Source: Ampelocalamus luodianensis
Taxonomy: Eukaryota > Streptophyta > Magnoliopsida > Poales > Poaceae
NCBI GenBank assembly: GCA_036346255.1
Contig: CM070631.1
Span: 27,884,339 to 27,948,338, forward strand
Reading direction: 5' to 3'
Length of the DNA stretch: 64,000 bases
The position numbers and the translations under genes were made by a program. Shown one piece after another: positions 12,536-23,429 of this stretch; within the stretch, counting starts at the first letter, position 1, and every line of letters begins with the position of its first letter. The notes under the pieces are model-generated. The model did not search any database, was not told the origin of the DNA, and saw only the letters and a program-made list of their open reading frames with translations.

Positions 12536-13320
12536 TTGAGGTGCGTGAAGATCAAAGATGGATGATACGTATTGGAGCTACGAAGGTGTGGTTCGGAGGC
12601 TACGACACGTGACAATTTTGGGGTGCCCAAAACTGGATTGGGTTGAATTTTCTAACCTGGTGTTTAAGCCCATGTATTGGGACCTAGGACTAGTGGGCCG
12701 TAGGTAGGTGTTTAGGGCCAATGTTGGTTTGCATTGGCTGTGCGTGTGATGTTAGGTGCTAACGTGGGTTGGTATTAGGGCTTGTGGCCAGTAGGAAATA
12801 AATAGCTGGTGGCGTTGAAAAGAGATGAGAGGTGGTGGCTGTTGTTGCTTTGTGATCTCCAGAAAAACCAATCTAGGGAGGTGTGCTCGCTTTTGTGCTA
12901 TGCAAGAGAGAGATGTTCTTTTGCTGTTGGTGTGATTTCCAAAGAAAACAATGATTTTGTTGTTTGTTGGAGTCGTTAAGAGTGTGCAGTAGAAAAACAG
13001 AAGAAACACCATATGGTGTGCATCTTGATCACCTGTGTGTTGATGTGATCTCGCAGAAGAATTGGCAGCTGGTGTTTTTGGTGCTGTGGACGATATGGTG
13101 CAGCATATTGGCATCAGGAAAAGGTTCATCCGGGAAGTTTTCTGACGCTACCCTTGATCTCTAGAAGATACGACGTGTGCGGTGCGGTGGCATCTGGGCT
13201 TCCAGGACGACAAGAAACAAACCAGGCATTGCTTTCGCGTGTGATCGGTTTCAATACTGCAGGGTACGAAAAATCTTATACAATCATTCACCCCCTCTAA
13301 TTGTCATTAACGATCCTACA
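12536..13320 (+). repeat. 5' LTR (partial) of the plus-strand Copia copy
   Basis: The body includes GGAAATAAATAGC (TATA-like, near 12796) and ends CGATCCTACA. A degenerate initiator-Met primer-binding site, TGGTGTCATAGT, follows at 13323-13334; the usual form is TGGTATCAGAGC. Confidence 0.75.
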
Positions 13321-13342
13321 AGTGGTGTCATAGTGGGTTACT

Positions 13343-15603
13343 ATGGCATCAAAGAGGTATGTGAATCATCCCTCCATGTTAGATGGTACTGATTTTGCTT
13401 TTTGGAAGTGTAGTGTGCAAGCTTATATTGAGGCTCAAGGTAATGATGTTTGGAATAAGGTTTCAAGATCTTATAAGGTTCCTGTTACTGATCTAAATAA
13501 AACTGATGTTGATTAAAATACGGAAGCTCGTAACTTGCTGTTTGAAGGGATTTTTCGCAAAGAATTTGATCGTGTAGCTCATATTAATTCTGCACACTTA
13601 ATATGGAAAACTCTTTGCGATTATCATGAAGGAACCACTAAAATTAAGAAAGTGCATAAAAATCTTTATCAAAAAGAATATCTTGATTTTGTTATGAAGC
13701 CTAGTAAATCTATTGATGATCTTTTTGCTTGTTTTGAGAAAATATTGAGTAATTTGCACGATATTAATGTTATTCCTACTGATGAAGATAATACAACTAA
13801 AATTTTGAGATCTTAGATCCTGAGTGGTTAATGGTTGTCACAACTATCAATCAAACTGTCAATCTAGATACTTTAACTATGGGTGATCTTTTCTCTAGAT
13901 TGAAAACCTATGAGATGGAAGCTTTGCCATCTAAGATTGATAAACCTTCATCTTTAGCACTTGTGACTAACCCCATCTAGGCAGCTTCGTCGAGTTTTTT
14001 TTTCTTGTGTCTTTTTTGTTTTCTTTTTCAGAGGAACAGTTCGAACAGCTCCCTGAAGAGGATTTGGTGTTGATCTTTTCACGGGCATACAAGGCACTCA
14101 ACAACACGAGGATAAGAAAGCGAGGTGGCATGTCAAGTTCGATCAGGTGCTATGAGTGTGGCTAGCCAGATCACATTAAGGTGGATTGTCCCAAGATCAA
14201 GGGGAAGGTGATCATGGAAGACAAGAATTACCTTCATCGGCCATCCAAGAACAACAAGAACAAGAGTGACAATTTTCGTCAGAAGTTTGCTAAAAAGTTA
14301 CTTTTGGCTATCAAACATCTTGATCTGAGTGATGTGGAATATGAGAGTTGCGATGACAATGACCACGACAATGATGATGCTAATAGTAAAAAGAAGAACA
14401 ACAACGACTTCACGGGTATGTGCTTCATGGCAAGAAACGACAACGATGACGACGATGACAGTGATCCCAATGAGGTAAGACCATCATATGATGAGTATGG
14501 AGATGGTTTGATTAAACTTGCTTTTGAATTGAAAAAGAAAAAAAAAGAAACTGAAAGAAAATAATTATCTTGTTGAAAGCTTAACTTATGAAATTAATAG
14601 ATTTAGAGCTTCCATTCATGATGATGAATCTTGTGTGTTTTGTCAAGTTTTACACTTTGAGTTGGAGACTACTAGAACAATTAATGCATCAACCTTGGTT
14701 CAACTTAGGGATGTAAATGCTAAATTTGATGATCTAAGGTTGGCACATGACTCTTGTGATGAAAAGTTAAAACTTGCAAATGATGAAATTGAAAAGCTCA
14801 AGTTTAGTTCTCCTACATGTTTAGAGTCAAGTATTTCAAATACTCAAACTAAAACTTACTCTAATTGTGGATTGCTACAAGCTAGACTGAATTCTTCTTA
14901 GGAAACAATTCAACAGATGTTTTTTCATGAGATATCTTCTTGCTCTAACTATCCTAAACTTAACATAGAAATAGAAGTTTTGACTAGATAACTTAATGAT
15001 TTTGCTGAAAAAGAAAGATTGACTCAGTCTAGTGCTTCTAAGAATCCTGTTAATAAATCATTAAATGCACAACTTGTCCCACTCTAACTAAAGAAAATGA
15101 GTATCTTAAGGACACTTTGGAGAGATTTTTTTTAGTAAGAAAATTTGAATATGATCCTAGACATGTCAAAACTAAGTGTTAAAAATCATGGTCTAGGATT
15201 TAATTTTTGTTGAGCATGCCAAGAATAATCCTCGTACGGTTGTTAAGTTTGCTGAACCTAAAAACTTTGATGTAAAATTTGAACTAAAACAAACTGTGCT
15301 TAAATCTGCTGGTTTTGTGCAAAGCTCTTCTACTAATGTTGTAAGTGCTAGCTCACTATATCAAAAGAATTCTAATTATGTTAAATTTCATTGCACCTAT
15401 TGTGGTAGAGATGGGCACTTGCATGAATTTTGCTTTAGGCGTGTTAAGAAAGAGAAAAAGGAAAGATTGAACGCCGTAAGACAAAAATGTGCAACCTCTT
15501 TTGTTGTCCTTAGAACTAATGTGAAATCTAGATTTTTAGAGGACTTTCATGATGGCTTTAAATTTACTTCACGTACTAGTTTGAGATTTAATTATCATAA
15601 TTA
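13343..15603 (+). pseudogene. Copia gag-like protein, broken
   Basis: Reading starts at ATG 13343 (MASKRYVNHPSMLDGTDF), a gag start of the grass Copia type with a UBN2/DUF4219-like region (WKTLCDYHEGTTKIKK, FACFEKILSNLHDINVIPTD). A CCHC zinc knuckle (CYECG-stop-PDHIKVDC) lies near 14150-14190, with its Gln/His position mutated to a stop. A Glu/Asp/Asn-rich linker and coiled-coil-like stretches follow (KLKLANDEIEKLKF). A second CCHC knuckle (CTYCGRDGHLHEFC) is near 15392-15435. Stops occur at 13515 and 13978, among others. No polymerase region follows; the sequence runs into the right LTR. Confidence 0.75.
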
Positions 15604-15647
15604 GGATTTTGATCGCGCACGCGCATGTAGTTCTGGTTCTAGTTTTG

Positions 15648-16291
15648 TCGTACGTAGGTGTTTAGGACCAACATTGGTTTGCATTGGCTGTGCTGTGAGG
15701 TTAGGTGCTAATGTGGGTTGGTATTAGGGCTTGCGGCTGGTAGGAAATAAATAGCTGGCGGCGTTGAAAGGAGATGATAGGTGGTGGCGGTTGTTGCTTT
15801 GTGATCTCCTGAAAAACCAATCTTGGGAGGTGTGCTCGCTTTTGTGCTATGCAAGAGAGAGATGTTCTTTTGCTGTTGGTGTGATCTCCAAAGAAAACAA
15901 TGATTTTGTTGGTTGTTAGAGTCATTAAGAGTGTGTAGTAGAAAAACAGAAGAAACACCATATGGTGTGCATCTTGATCGCATGTGTGTTGACGTGATCT
16001 CGCAGAAGAAATTGGCGGCTAGTGTTTTTGGTGCTATGGGCGATACGGTGCAGCATATTGGCATCGGATAAAGGTTCATCCAGGAAGTTTTCTAACGCTG
16101 CGTGATCTCCAAAAGATACGACGTGTGCGGTGCGCGGTGGCATCTGGGTTTCCAGGACGACGAAAAACAAACCAGAATTTCTTTCGCATGTGAACCCTAG
16201 AAAACAGTGCATGATTAGTTTCAATACTGCAGGGTACGAAAAATCTTACACAATCATTCACCCCCCTCTGATTGTCATTAACGATCCTACA
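15648..16291 (+). repeat. 3' LTR (5'-truncated) of the plus-strand Copia copy
   Basis: It matches 12701-13320 base for base over long stretches, including the ATATGGTGTGCATCTTGAT and CCTACA-end segments. The left boundary is a deletion junction inside gag, not a natural LTR start. Confidence 0.75.
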
Positions 16292-16390
16292 TTATCAAGT
16301 GATATACTGATATGGTTGGCAAAAGGGCCAACATTTATAGTTGTGACATGCCAAGGATAGGACATAAATGGGTACACATTCTATACGCAG
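16292..16390 (+). pseudogene. TNP2 fragment, start of DUF4216 region
   Basis: After the Copia copy the TNP2 text resumes as LIWLAKGPTFIVVTCQG, a stop, then DINGYTFYTQ. This is the usual opening of the DUF4216 region. The DUF4218 part expected between 12535 and here is missing, so the Copia insertion was accompanied by loss of transposase sequence. It is cut after TACGCAG by a solo LTR and continues at 19998. Confidence 0.75.
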
Positions 16391-19300
16391 TGTATTTGGA
16401 AATTGTTGTCATCAAATTATTAGCCTTCAAACTTGTGATCATCCTCTGCAAATATTTTTCTTAGCATCTTGATCATCCTATCTACCTCCTGAATTATTTA
16501 TCAATTTTAGATTTTGTTTGCTATTTCAAATGCCCAAGTCAAACCAGTTTAGAAATCTGTCAAACCCTTAGGCAGCAGCTTGTGAATTTTCTGTAGAACA
16601 ATGCAGTGCATAAAACTCCTGAAAACTTCACAAGGTTGTCCTCTATTCCAGTAAGCTTCCATAAAATTTCGGAATTTTTGGAGCTCAGAGCTACCTCTAA
16701 AAATTCTCCAAACTCTCTCACCTTTTTAAAACTTCAAATCGGTATTCATCGCTTGTCGCTCAACCAGCCCGACTCAAACCCGACCGCACCTAAATGGCTC
16801 GGTCGCGCCAACTAATCGCACCGCCCGAGTCCAATCGATCGTGACCGTCCGATGCAAATCGAACGATCCACGCCGCGCGCGCAACCGACTGTCCGAATGC
16901 ATACACCAATCTCAAACCGGCCCATTTCGATCCAACGGCCGGTGCGGCGAGCATCGATCGTAAAACCACCGGTTCGCGATCGCCGCCGGGGCCGGCAGTG
17001 GACCCTACCGCCGATTCGCCTCGCTCTTCTCCGCGACTCACCGAGCTCGCGCGTTCGCGCATAGGTGCCACGCACTCGCCCGCCATCTATTTGCCCTCGT
17101 GTCCGTCCGTGGAGCATCGCCAGAGCTTTATAACTCACCGCACTCATTCATTCATCGCTTTCTTCGCTTCACTTTCTCCGCTTCGCTTCGCGCCCGGCGA
17201 AGAGGACGGCGGTAGCGCCACTGCGTGTTAGCGCCGCTTGATTCCGCAACCACGCCACCGTGATCCACGCCGACGCCGCTCCATTTTGCCCAACCCGGTC
17301 CTGGCGCCAAGTGGATCACCGGGGCGTATCGCCGCCGCTTCTCGCGATCTCGCCCCGCGAGCTCGTTTGTGATCTTGTGAGTTTCTAGCTCCGCCAACTA
17401 GACCCTTAGGATCGCATCGATGCATCGAATCTAACGGTGGGCTTGTTTCGCTTTTGTGCATCGCGCGCGTATGCGACCAATTCTTCTCCAAGCTCTGGCT
17501 TCGCCACGCGGAAATTCCGCCACCTCGAGCTTTCTTCGCGGCGTTATCGTGCTTCTTGCTCCCGTGTTGGGGCGAAGCTTATGCGCACCTTCCGAGTCTT
17601 CTAGAAGCTTGTCGCGCCCTCTCCGCGAAGCCGCATCTTCTTCTCCGCCTCCGTTCGCGCCGCCGCCGCAGATCCCCGTGGTCCGCGTCACCGCATCGAA
17701 GTTTGTGAGATCTTCGCGAACCCGGCGGTATCACTCACTCGCCCGTAAACCCTCTCGTTAGCAAGTTCACTGCGCGCGCGCCGCCATCTCGCGGCGCTGC
17801 GTGAGCCGCGGTGGAGTTAGTTTAGCGCTAATCTTGTTTAGCTCGAGTCTCGACTTGTGGGCCTCTCTCGTTAAATCGCGTTTAGAAATCCTTTAATCCG
17901 CCCGTTATGTTTTCTCTTAGTCACCGCCATGTGGGTCCAGCCGCCGCTAGGGTTGTGTAGCTTTGGTTATGCGTTTTCTTCCGGGAGGCGATTTTCTCTA
18001 TGAGTATATGTTAGGTTTGCACTTTGGTAAGCCAAAGACGATATTAGAATACGCCACGCCACTTTCGGCGCAATGCTCGTCAAGACTTTCACGGGCCCAT
18101 TGTGGAGGGGCTAGGCTAATGTGGGTGTGAAATGGAATTAGTGCATTATAGATTTCGGAAATGATTTAGTATTTCTGGTTTATGTTTTCTGTTGAGCTGA
18201 TAATTCAATTAAACTTGTAAAATGCATAACTAATTCAATTTTTATCCAAATCGCATGAAACCAGTGCTGTTCATTTTCATTTTAATTGTGCTATTTATTA
18301 AAATTAGTCTCAACCTTGTCTCTGTAGCAAAAATCTGTTAATTAATTAAATGGTGTTTTATGTATTTTTCCAAGTTAGAAAATTCATATCTTTTTCAATA
18401 ATTGTCTAAATCCAAGAAAACCAACTCAGAAATTTTCATTTTAGTGTGCTAATTATCAGGTTAGGTTTTAGATACTGTTTCTGTTCATGAACAATTGTTA
18501 AGAAATTAACTAGTGTTTTCATGTGTATTGTTAGCTTAGAAAGTTCTTAGAAAATTCATAACCACTCAAAATGAATTGTTCTCTGTTTCTAAAATTTTGT
18601 TATATCATGCTTAAGCTGCTGTGTGAGTTTTAGTATGTTTGTTTGTTGTTGCATGTTTGAATTTTGTCGGTGTTATCCGTTCTTATTCGCTGTTTTGTTC
18701 AATCGTTAGGCTTCGATATTTGCGGTAACCCTGAGAACGACCCTCCGCAACAAATTGAGCAACAGCAGCCAGGCAAGCAGTTTGATCATGTTAATTCCAG
18801 TATTTTAAAGTCTAATATTTTGTTTCAGCTGTATGTATGCATCGCTTAATTTGTGTTAAATTGATTAGTTAAATCTGTAGTTGCATATCCTCGTAGACAA
18901 AATATTGACCTCTACTACCGAGCCTAGGTTATTTGTCGTGATTGGAGGTCTGGATGATCTCTTGTCACTTAGTAGATCCGGTCAAATTGCTTAGACATGC
19001 TTAGTATCGAGAAATGGGCGTTATCGACTTAGTCGTTAACCTTGATCACACAAAATTTTCTATAACTTTATATTTCAGCATTTCGCTATGTTTTATTGCA
19101 AAACTAAAACTGAAAACAAAAATGATTTAGACGCGGCACAATGGTAAGATTGGTGTGATCTGTTGGGTGTGATCGAAAGGTGCCCGTCAATTAAGGACCG
19201 AACATCTTGTGAGTTTTTGTTATCCAGCATTTCGCGCAGCAACTACACTAGAGTATATGGGACCTCTCTGACCTAGTACTTTGGCGTGTATTGGCTCCGG

Positions 19301-19997
19301 TCGCAGGGGTCGCAGAGGGATGGAGGTGGGAGCATGGTAGTTGTCCAAAAGCTTTATCCTGAGTGGGTAGTTGTTTTTCGGCTTTACCATGTAAGCGTAT
19401 GGATTTCATCCATACGAGCGCTCTCATAGTTAATACACAATATTGGAAAGTCTCGTAGGACTTAGTCTGGCTGCAAGATACCTTCTAAGTGTGCTTTGGC
19501 TTAAAGGCGGTCCAAGTGTGGGTATAGCAGGTACACCCGCAGGTTAAAACTATTCGAATAGCCTCGCCCTAGGTGATGGACACGCTGGGTAAGCTTATCG
19601 AGAGTTAGACTACAACATTTAAATTAAAACTTGATGGGTGGTACGAATCGGGATTCGTGCTATTGTTGTGGTGACTATCTGATAGTCACTTCTAGGTTGT
19701 TTATCTTCCTCTTTGTTATTATTATCTTTACTGTTATTTCAATCTTAAAATGAATTGCAAACTTGCCTTTAAAATGTATTACCTTATTGCAAATGAAAAT
19801 TGGCTTTATGCAAACAAGACATATGGCCTCCACCAAACAAGCCCGCATGTAGCATATGAACAGTGTCCGCTAGTTCACACGTCAGCCTTGCGGTACGGGA
19901 AGTATACATATCTCGAGGATCAATTTATTTGATTTGTGATGCTAGGACCAGGTGGTTGGTTAAGCATTACAAGCCAAATAAATTGGGGGTCCTCACA
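16391..19997 (+). mobile_element. Solo LTR (about 3.6 kb, probably Gypsy type) inserted in the TNP2 DUF4216 region
   Basis: The block begins TGTATTTGG and ends GGGGGTCCTCACA, with GCAG on both sides (16387-16390 and 19998-20001). When it is removed, the transposase frame joins cleanly as FYT-QAQDIKSTYQNS, so both boundaries are well placed. The interior has a GC-rich leader (16790-17760), a plant-LTR-like AT-rich middle, an acidic/Gln-rich block at 18712-18795 (FDICGNPEND, IEQQQPGKQFDHVN) and a CTATTCGAATAG island at 19550-19561. No gag or pol is present. The 5' end lacks the inverted match to its 3' end that LTRs usually show, and the duplication is 4 rather than 5 bases, so one base may have changed. 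Confidence 0.75.
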
Positions 19998-20081
19998 GCA
20001 GGCTCAGGATATAAAGAGTACTTACCAGAACAGCGTTGTCCGTATAGATGCATTCAGTACCAATAGGCTAAGGAGCTCCTA
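19998..20081 (+). pseudogene. TNP2 fragment, rest of DUF4216 start
   Basis: The reading QAQDIKSTYQNSVVRIDAFS continues directly from NGYTFYT upstream of the solo LTR. It ends at RLRSSY, where a minus-strand LTR begins. The remainder of the transposase C-terminus is not found downstream and seems lost. Confidence 0.75.
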
Positions 20082-22920
20082 CTTTTGTAACAAAGCAAGA
20101 GTGAGCACAACTACCGTGCTTGCAAGTCACACCCAACAAATATCAGAATGACATGCATACAAGGATGTCTCAAAGGAGGTTTAATATGGTTGATTTGCAT
20201 AAAGCCAAGTTTCCTTCCAAATACAAGTACTAAGTTCTAAAGCAGTTTAAACCATACATAAAATTCATTTTCTAACACAGTTTTGATAGATTGATGATAA
20301 GAATAAAAGGGTGAAGGATAACTTACTATCACCAGGCTAACCGCCAGGGCTCCCCGCCCAAAACCCATTTGGATAGAGATTCAAAACCAGTTAACAAAGA
20401 TATTTAAAAACACAAAATCAAAGTCTAACTTGGAGTGACTTTACTAGCATGTCCATAACCGCGGACATGGCTATTCGAATAGTTTTACACTCTGCAGAGG
20501 TGTACAACTTTACCCACAAGAGATAACCAATTTATACTGTCCGCTCACATACTTCTGAAGGTGTGCGACTAAAAGGTTATCACAAGACCTTTACAATGCT
20601 CCTTCTCACCCCAGTCCCCCCTCGCTGAGGTTTCACCACCCGCAGGATTCAGGCCTCCTCTTGCGCCAGGTGGGAATGTAAAGAAGAAGGTTATGAAGGA
20701 CCACCCACTCAACCAAATGGGACAACCAAGGTGAGACATTGCAAATCATTCAGCTAGGTCTTGCCTATACAAGACTTGTGGTTGCATGATGGAGCATAAT
20801 GCTCGAAGGCCGGTCCTTAACAGACTTGGGCGACAACCACAAAACCTCGGGTCTCAACCTACCCAGTTGATCCCCTTGCATGAACATGCATCAACCACAC
20901 AACCAGTTCGCCCAGGTTCAAACCCTTTTTCCATTTGTTGCTTTTGAAAAATATAACAAATTTTCATGACAACCCAATGTCACGGTTAAAACATTTGATC
21001 TAAGCGAGGCTAAGCATTTCTTTTCAAAAGGGGTCCTGGTCATATTAAAGTATTAACCAGGTTTTAACTATGGCAACAACAAGTTCGGTTTTAATGTCAA
21101 CATTGGCCATACAAAGGAGTTGGGTCTAGCTATGAATTTAAAACTGGCATTGAAATACTAAGTAAAATAAGCATACAGTACTTAGCTTAAAACAGAAAGT
21201 ACATAAGTTGAAGTACTGGGTGTCAACATGATCAAGGGTATGGCTTGCCTTGCTCGAAAGCTTGGGTGTCTTCCTCCACAAAAAACTCGGGCTCCTCGGT
21301 GTCGTCGCAATCTGCACGAGAGAACAAAGCCAATTCAAACAAAGATCAAGTAAAACCAAAAAAACTCCAAAGAAAGCACCAACTAGAACCAACAGAAGAA
21401 CTCCGATGGTTTGGAGGAGGTCAAAAGAGCTAGTCGGAGGAGGTCCAAAGAGCTGGCTGGGAGAGCGAGAGAGCTGAAAATGAGGAAGAAGGTAAAGTTA
21501 GAGAGCTGCCCAAGCTTATATAGCCAAGGCTGTTGGGTGTTTCAAAGGCATACGTGTTCAAGGTTAGGTAAAGGAGGAGATGGGAGCAGGTAAAATAGGT
21601 GGCAAGAGGAGGATGGGGTGCTACAGAGGTGATAGCATTTAATACGATACAACAGGCATTTAATGCATGAAGACTTCTGTGGCACCCCTGACAATGCGAG
21701 AGGAAGGAGAAGGTGAGTAGGACTATCAGATGTGACCAGTCAAAGCTCAGGTGGGAGGTCATGCGGAGGTCTTGAGGAGATCCCGCAGAGATCAAGGCAG
21801 GTCCTGACCCACCAGGGTGGTCTTTGTAAAAAGACCAGAGGTCGTGACCACAAAGGGTGGTCGTGACCAAAGAGGGTGGTCTTTGCAAAAAGACCAGAGG
21901 TTGTGACCACAAAGGGTGGTAGTGACCAAAGAGGATGGTCTTTGCAAAAAGACCAGAAGTCGTGACCAAAGAGGGTGGTCTTTGCAAAAAGACAAGAGGT
22001 CGCGACCACAACGGGTGATCGTGACCAAAGAGGGTGGCCTGTGCAAAAAGACCAGAGGTCGTGACTACAAAGAGCGGTCGTGACCAAAGAGGGTGGTCTT
22101 TATAAAAGACCAGAGGTCGCGAGGAGGAGGAGGTTCAAAGGTCAAAGGAAAAAGGTGCGGCGAAACAGAGCCGTCTTATTTTGATCTGGTGGTCCGAGGA
22201 GTTAGGAACGTTTAGACTGCGCGAACACTCAATTATATCTGGTTGCCCAAACTCAATCGGATGCACCACAATGCAAGGGAACGTTCGGACCATCCGAACG
22301 CTTCCTTTCGATCGGACCATCCAAACAAGATCTGACGGTCCTCAAGAGGGGTTAGCGCGCACAGGATCGGACCACGCGAAAGGATAGATGAGGTCTAGAC
22401 TCAAGGGAGGTCAAAACAAGGAGAAGTTTCAATGGATGAGATCCAAAAGGGGAAATGATCTAACAGAGGAGATCCAAGGAAGGAGGTTATAGGAGGTACT
22501 AACGGTCAAGATGGGATCCAAGGAGGTTTGAAACACAAACTTGAGCTTAGAATGGCTTGAGGGTGGTTGTGACCTAAATGGGAGGTCAGGACCGAGGAGA
22601 GGTCTGGACAAGGAGGAGGTCCAAATACAAGGGAGGTCTAGACCTGGGGAGGTCTAAACCAAAGAGAAACATAGAGGAGGTCTAGACCTGAGGAGGTCTG
22701 GACAACAAGGGAAAACGAAACAAGCACAGAAGGGGAGAGAACACCAGAGCTCCAACGCTCCCACAAACCCAACAAACCAACAGGGGATTTTAGTTGAGGT
22801 TCGAGTTAATCAATTGGAAACCATTTTAAAATCTCAAATTAAGCTTTTAGACTTGGTAAAACCAAATGGTTCACTTTATTTTGAAATTTTCAAAAAAGCT
22901 CCAAAAACTAGGGTGCTACA
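20082..22920 (-). mobile_element. LTR of a Gypsy-type element, minus strand, 3'-truncated (unit A)
   Basis: Read on the minus strand it starts TGTAGCACCCTAG at 22920 and runs to 20082, where it is cut compared with unit B. Its interior carries a hairpin-forming tandem repeat (21811-22118), a palindromic ACGTTCGGACCATCCGAACG at about 22270-22292, an acidic ORF block at about 21225-21310 and a TTCGAATAG island near 20473. No internal coding region is attached. Confidence 0.7.
21811..22118. repeat. Minisatellite with hairpin units in the LTR, six units
   Basis: Units of about 41-59 bases each contain GGTCTTTGCAAAAAGACC or a variant, an inverted repeat that can fold on itself, followed by AGAGGTCGTGACCACAAAG. 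Hairpin cores start near 21823, 21879, 21938, 21979, 22037 and 22096. The equivalent region in unit B has four. Confidence 0.85.
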
Positions 22921-23429
22921 TGTATACATGTACTTGTTGGGTTTATGCTAATTTTAAAGGGCATGGCTAGAATTTCATGAGGATAGCCACCAAATAGAAA
23001 TAGATTTAGCAATACAAAAAATACGACAGACGATTCCTTCGACGAAATTGTCTGTGATAAGCTATCATAGACGGTTTCAACTACAAACCGTTTGTGATAT
23101 ATCAGCTATCACAGATAATTTTATCTACAAACTGTTTGTGATGTGTATTTACCACAGACGATTCTAAAATAGAACAGTCTATGATGTCCAACCCTATTTA
23201 TATTCGGACTCTAGGGTTTGCCTCCACCCCCACTCAAACGATTAAGTTTCTCTAACTCTCCCTCCTCCCCCGAGCCTGTTGCCACCGTCCTCGACACCGC
23301 CTCCTCCTCGAGCCTGGCGCCCTCCTCCCCCGAGCCCACCGCCTCCTCCCCAAGCACGAGCCGTCGCCTCTCTGAGCCTGGCGCCCTCCTCCCCCAAGCA
23401 CGGTGCGCCTCGTCCCTAAGCCCGCCTCC
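22921..23429 (+). other. CACTA family 2 intergenic segment between ORF1 and ORF2 (unit A)
   Basis: It opens with TGTATACATGTACTTGTTG and GGGCATGGCTAG, which recur at 46683-46740 near the right end of the element. Degenerate CAGACGG repeats follow (23020-23190), then a CCTATTTATATTCGG TATA-like site near 23200 and a CT-rich leader. It probably holds the ORF1 3' end and the ORF2 promoter. A solo LTR splits it at 23430. Confidence 0.65.

Larger units (their letters stand above)
12536..16291 (+). mobile_element. Deleted Copia-type LTR retrotransposon inserted in TNP2
   Basis: Two related LTR pieces flank a gag relic. The left LTR ends in CGATCCTACA at 13320 and the right one in the same sequence at 16291. 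Both match the LTR of the complete minus-strand Copia element at 37976-44165 read in reverse. The left LTR lacks about its first third: the text jumps from TTTGAGGTG to AAGATCAAAGATGG. The right LTR begins only at about 15648, where the gag sequence jumps straight into mid-LTR. No protease, integrase or reverse transcriptase is present, so this is a non-autonomous or internally deleted copy. The flanks are TNP2 coding sequence on both sides. Confidence 0.8.

Noticed and set aside
21430..22011. 193-codon minus-strand ORF rich in HPLWSRP repeats, and its 179-codon counterpart at 33528-34067
   Set aside because: It is a translation of the LTR minisatellite; unit number differs between duplicates and there is no start, splice or domain support.
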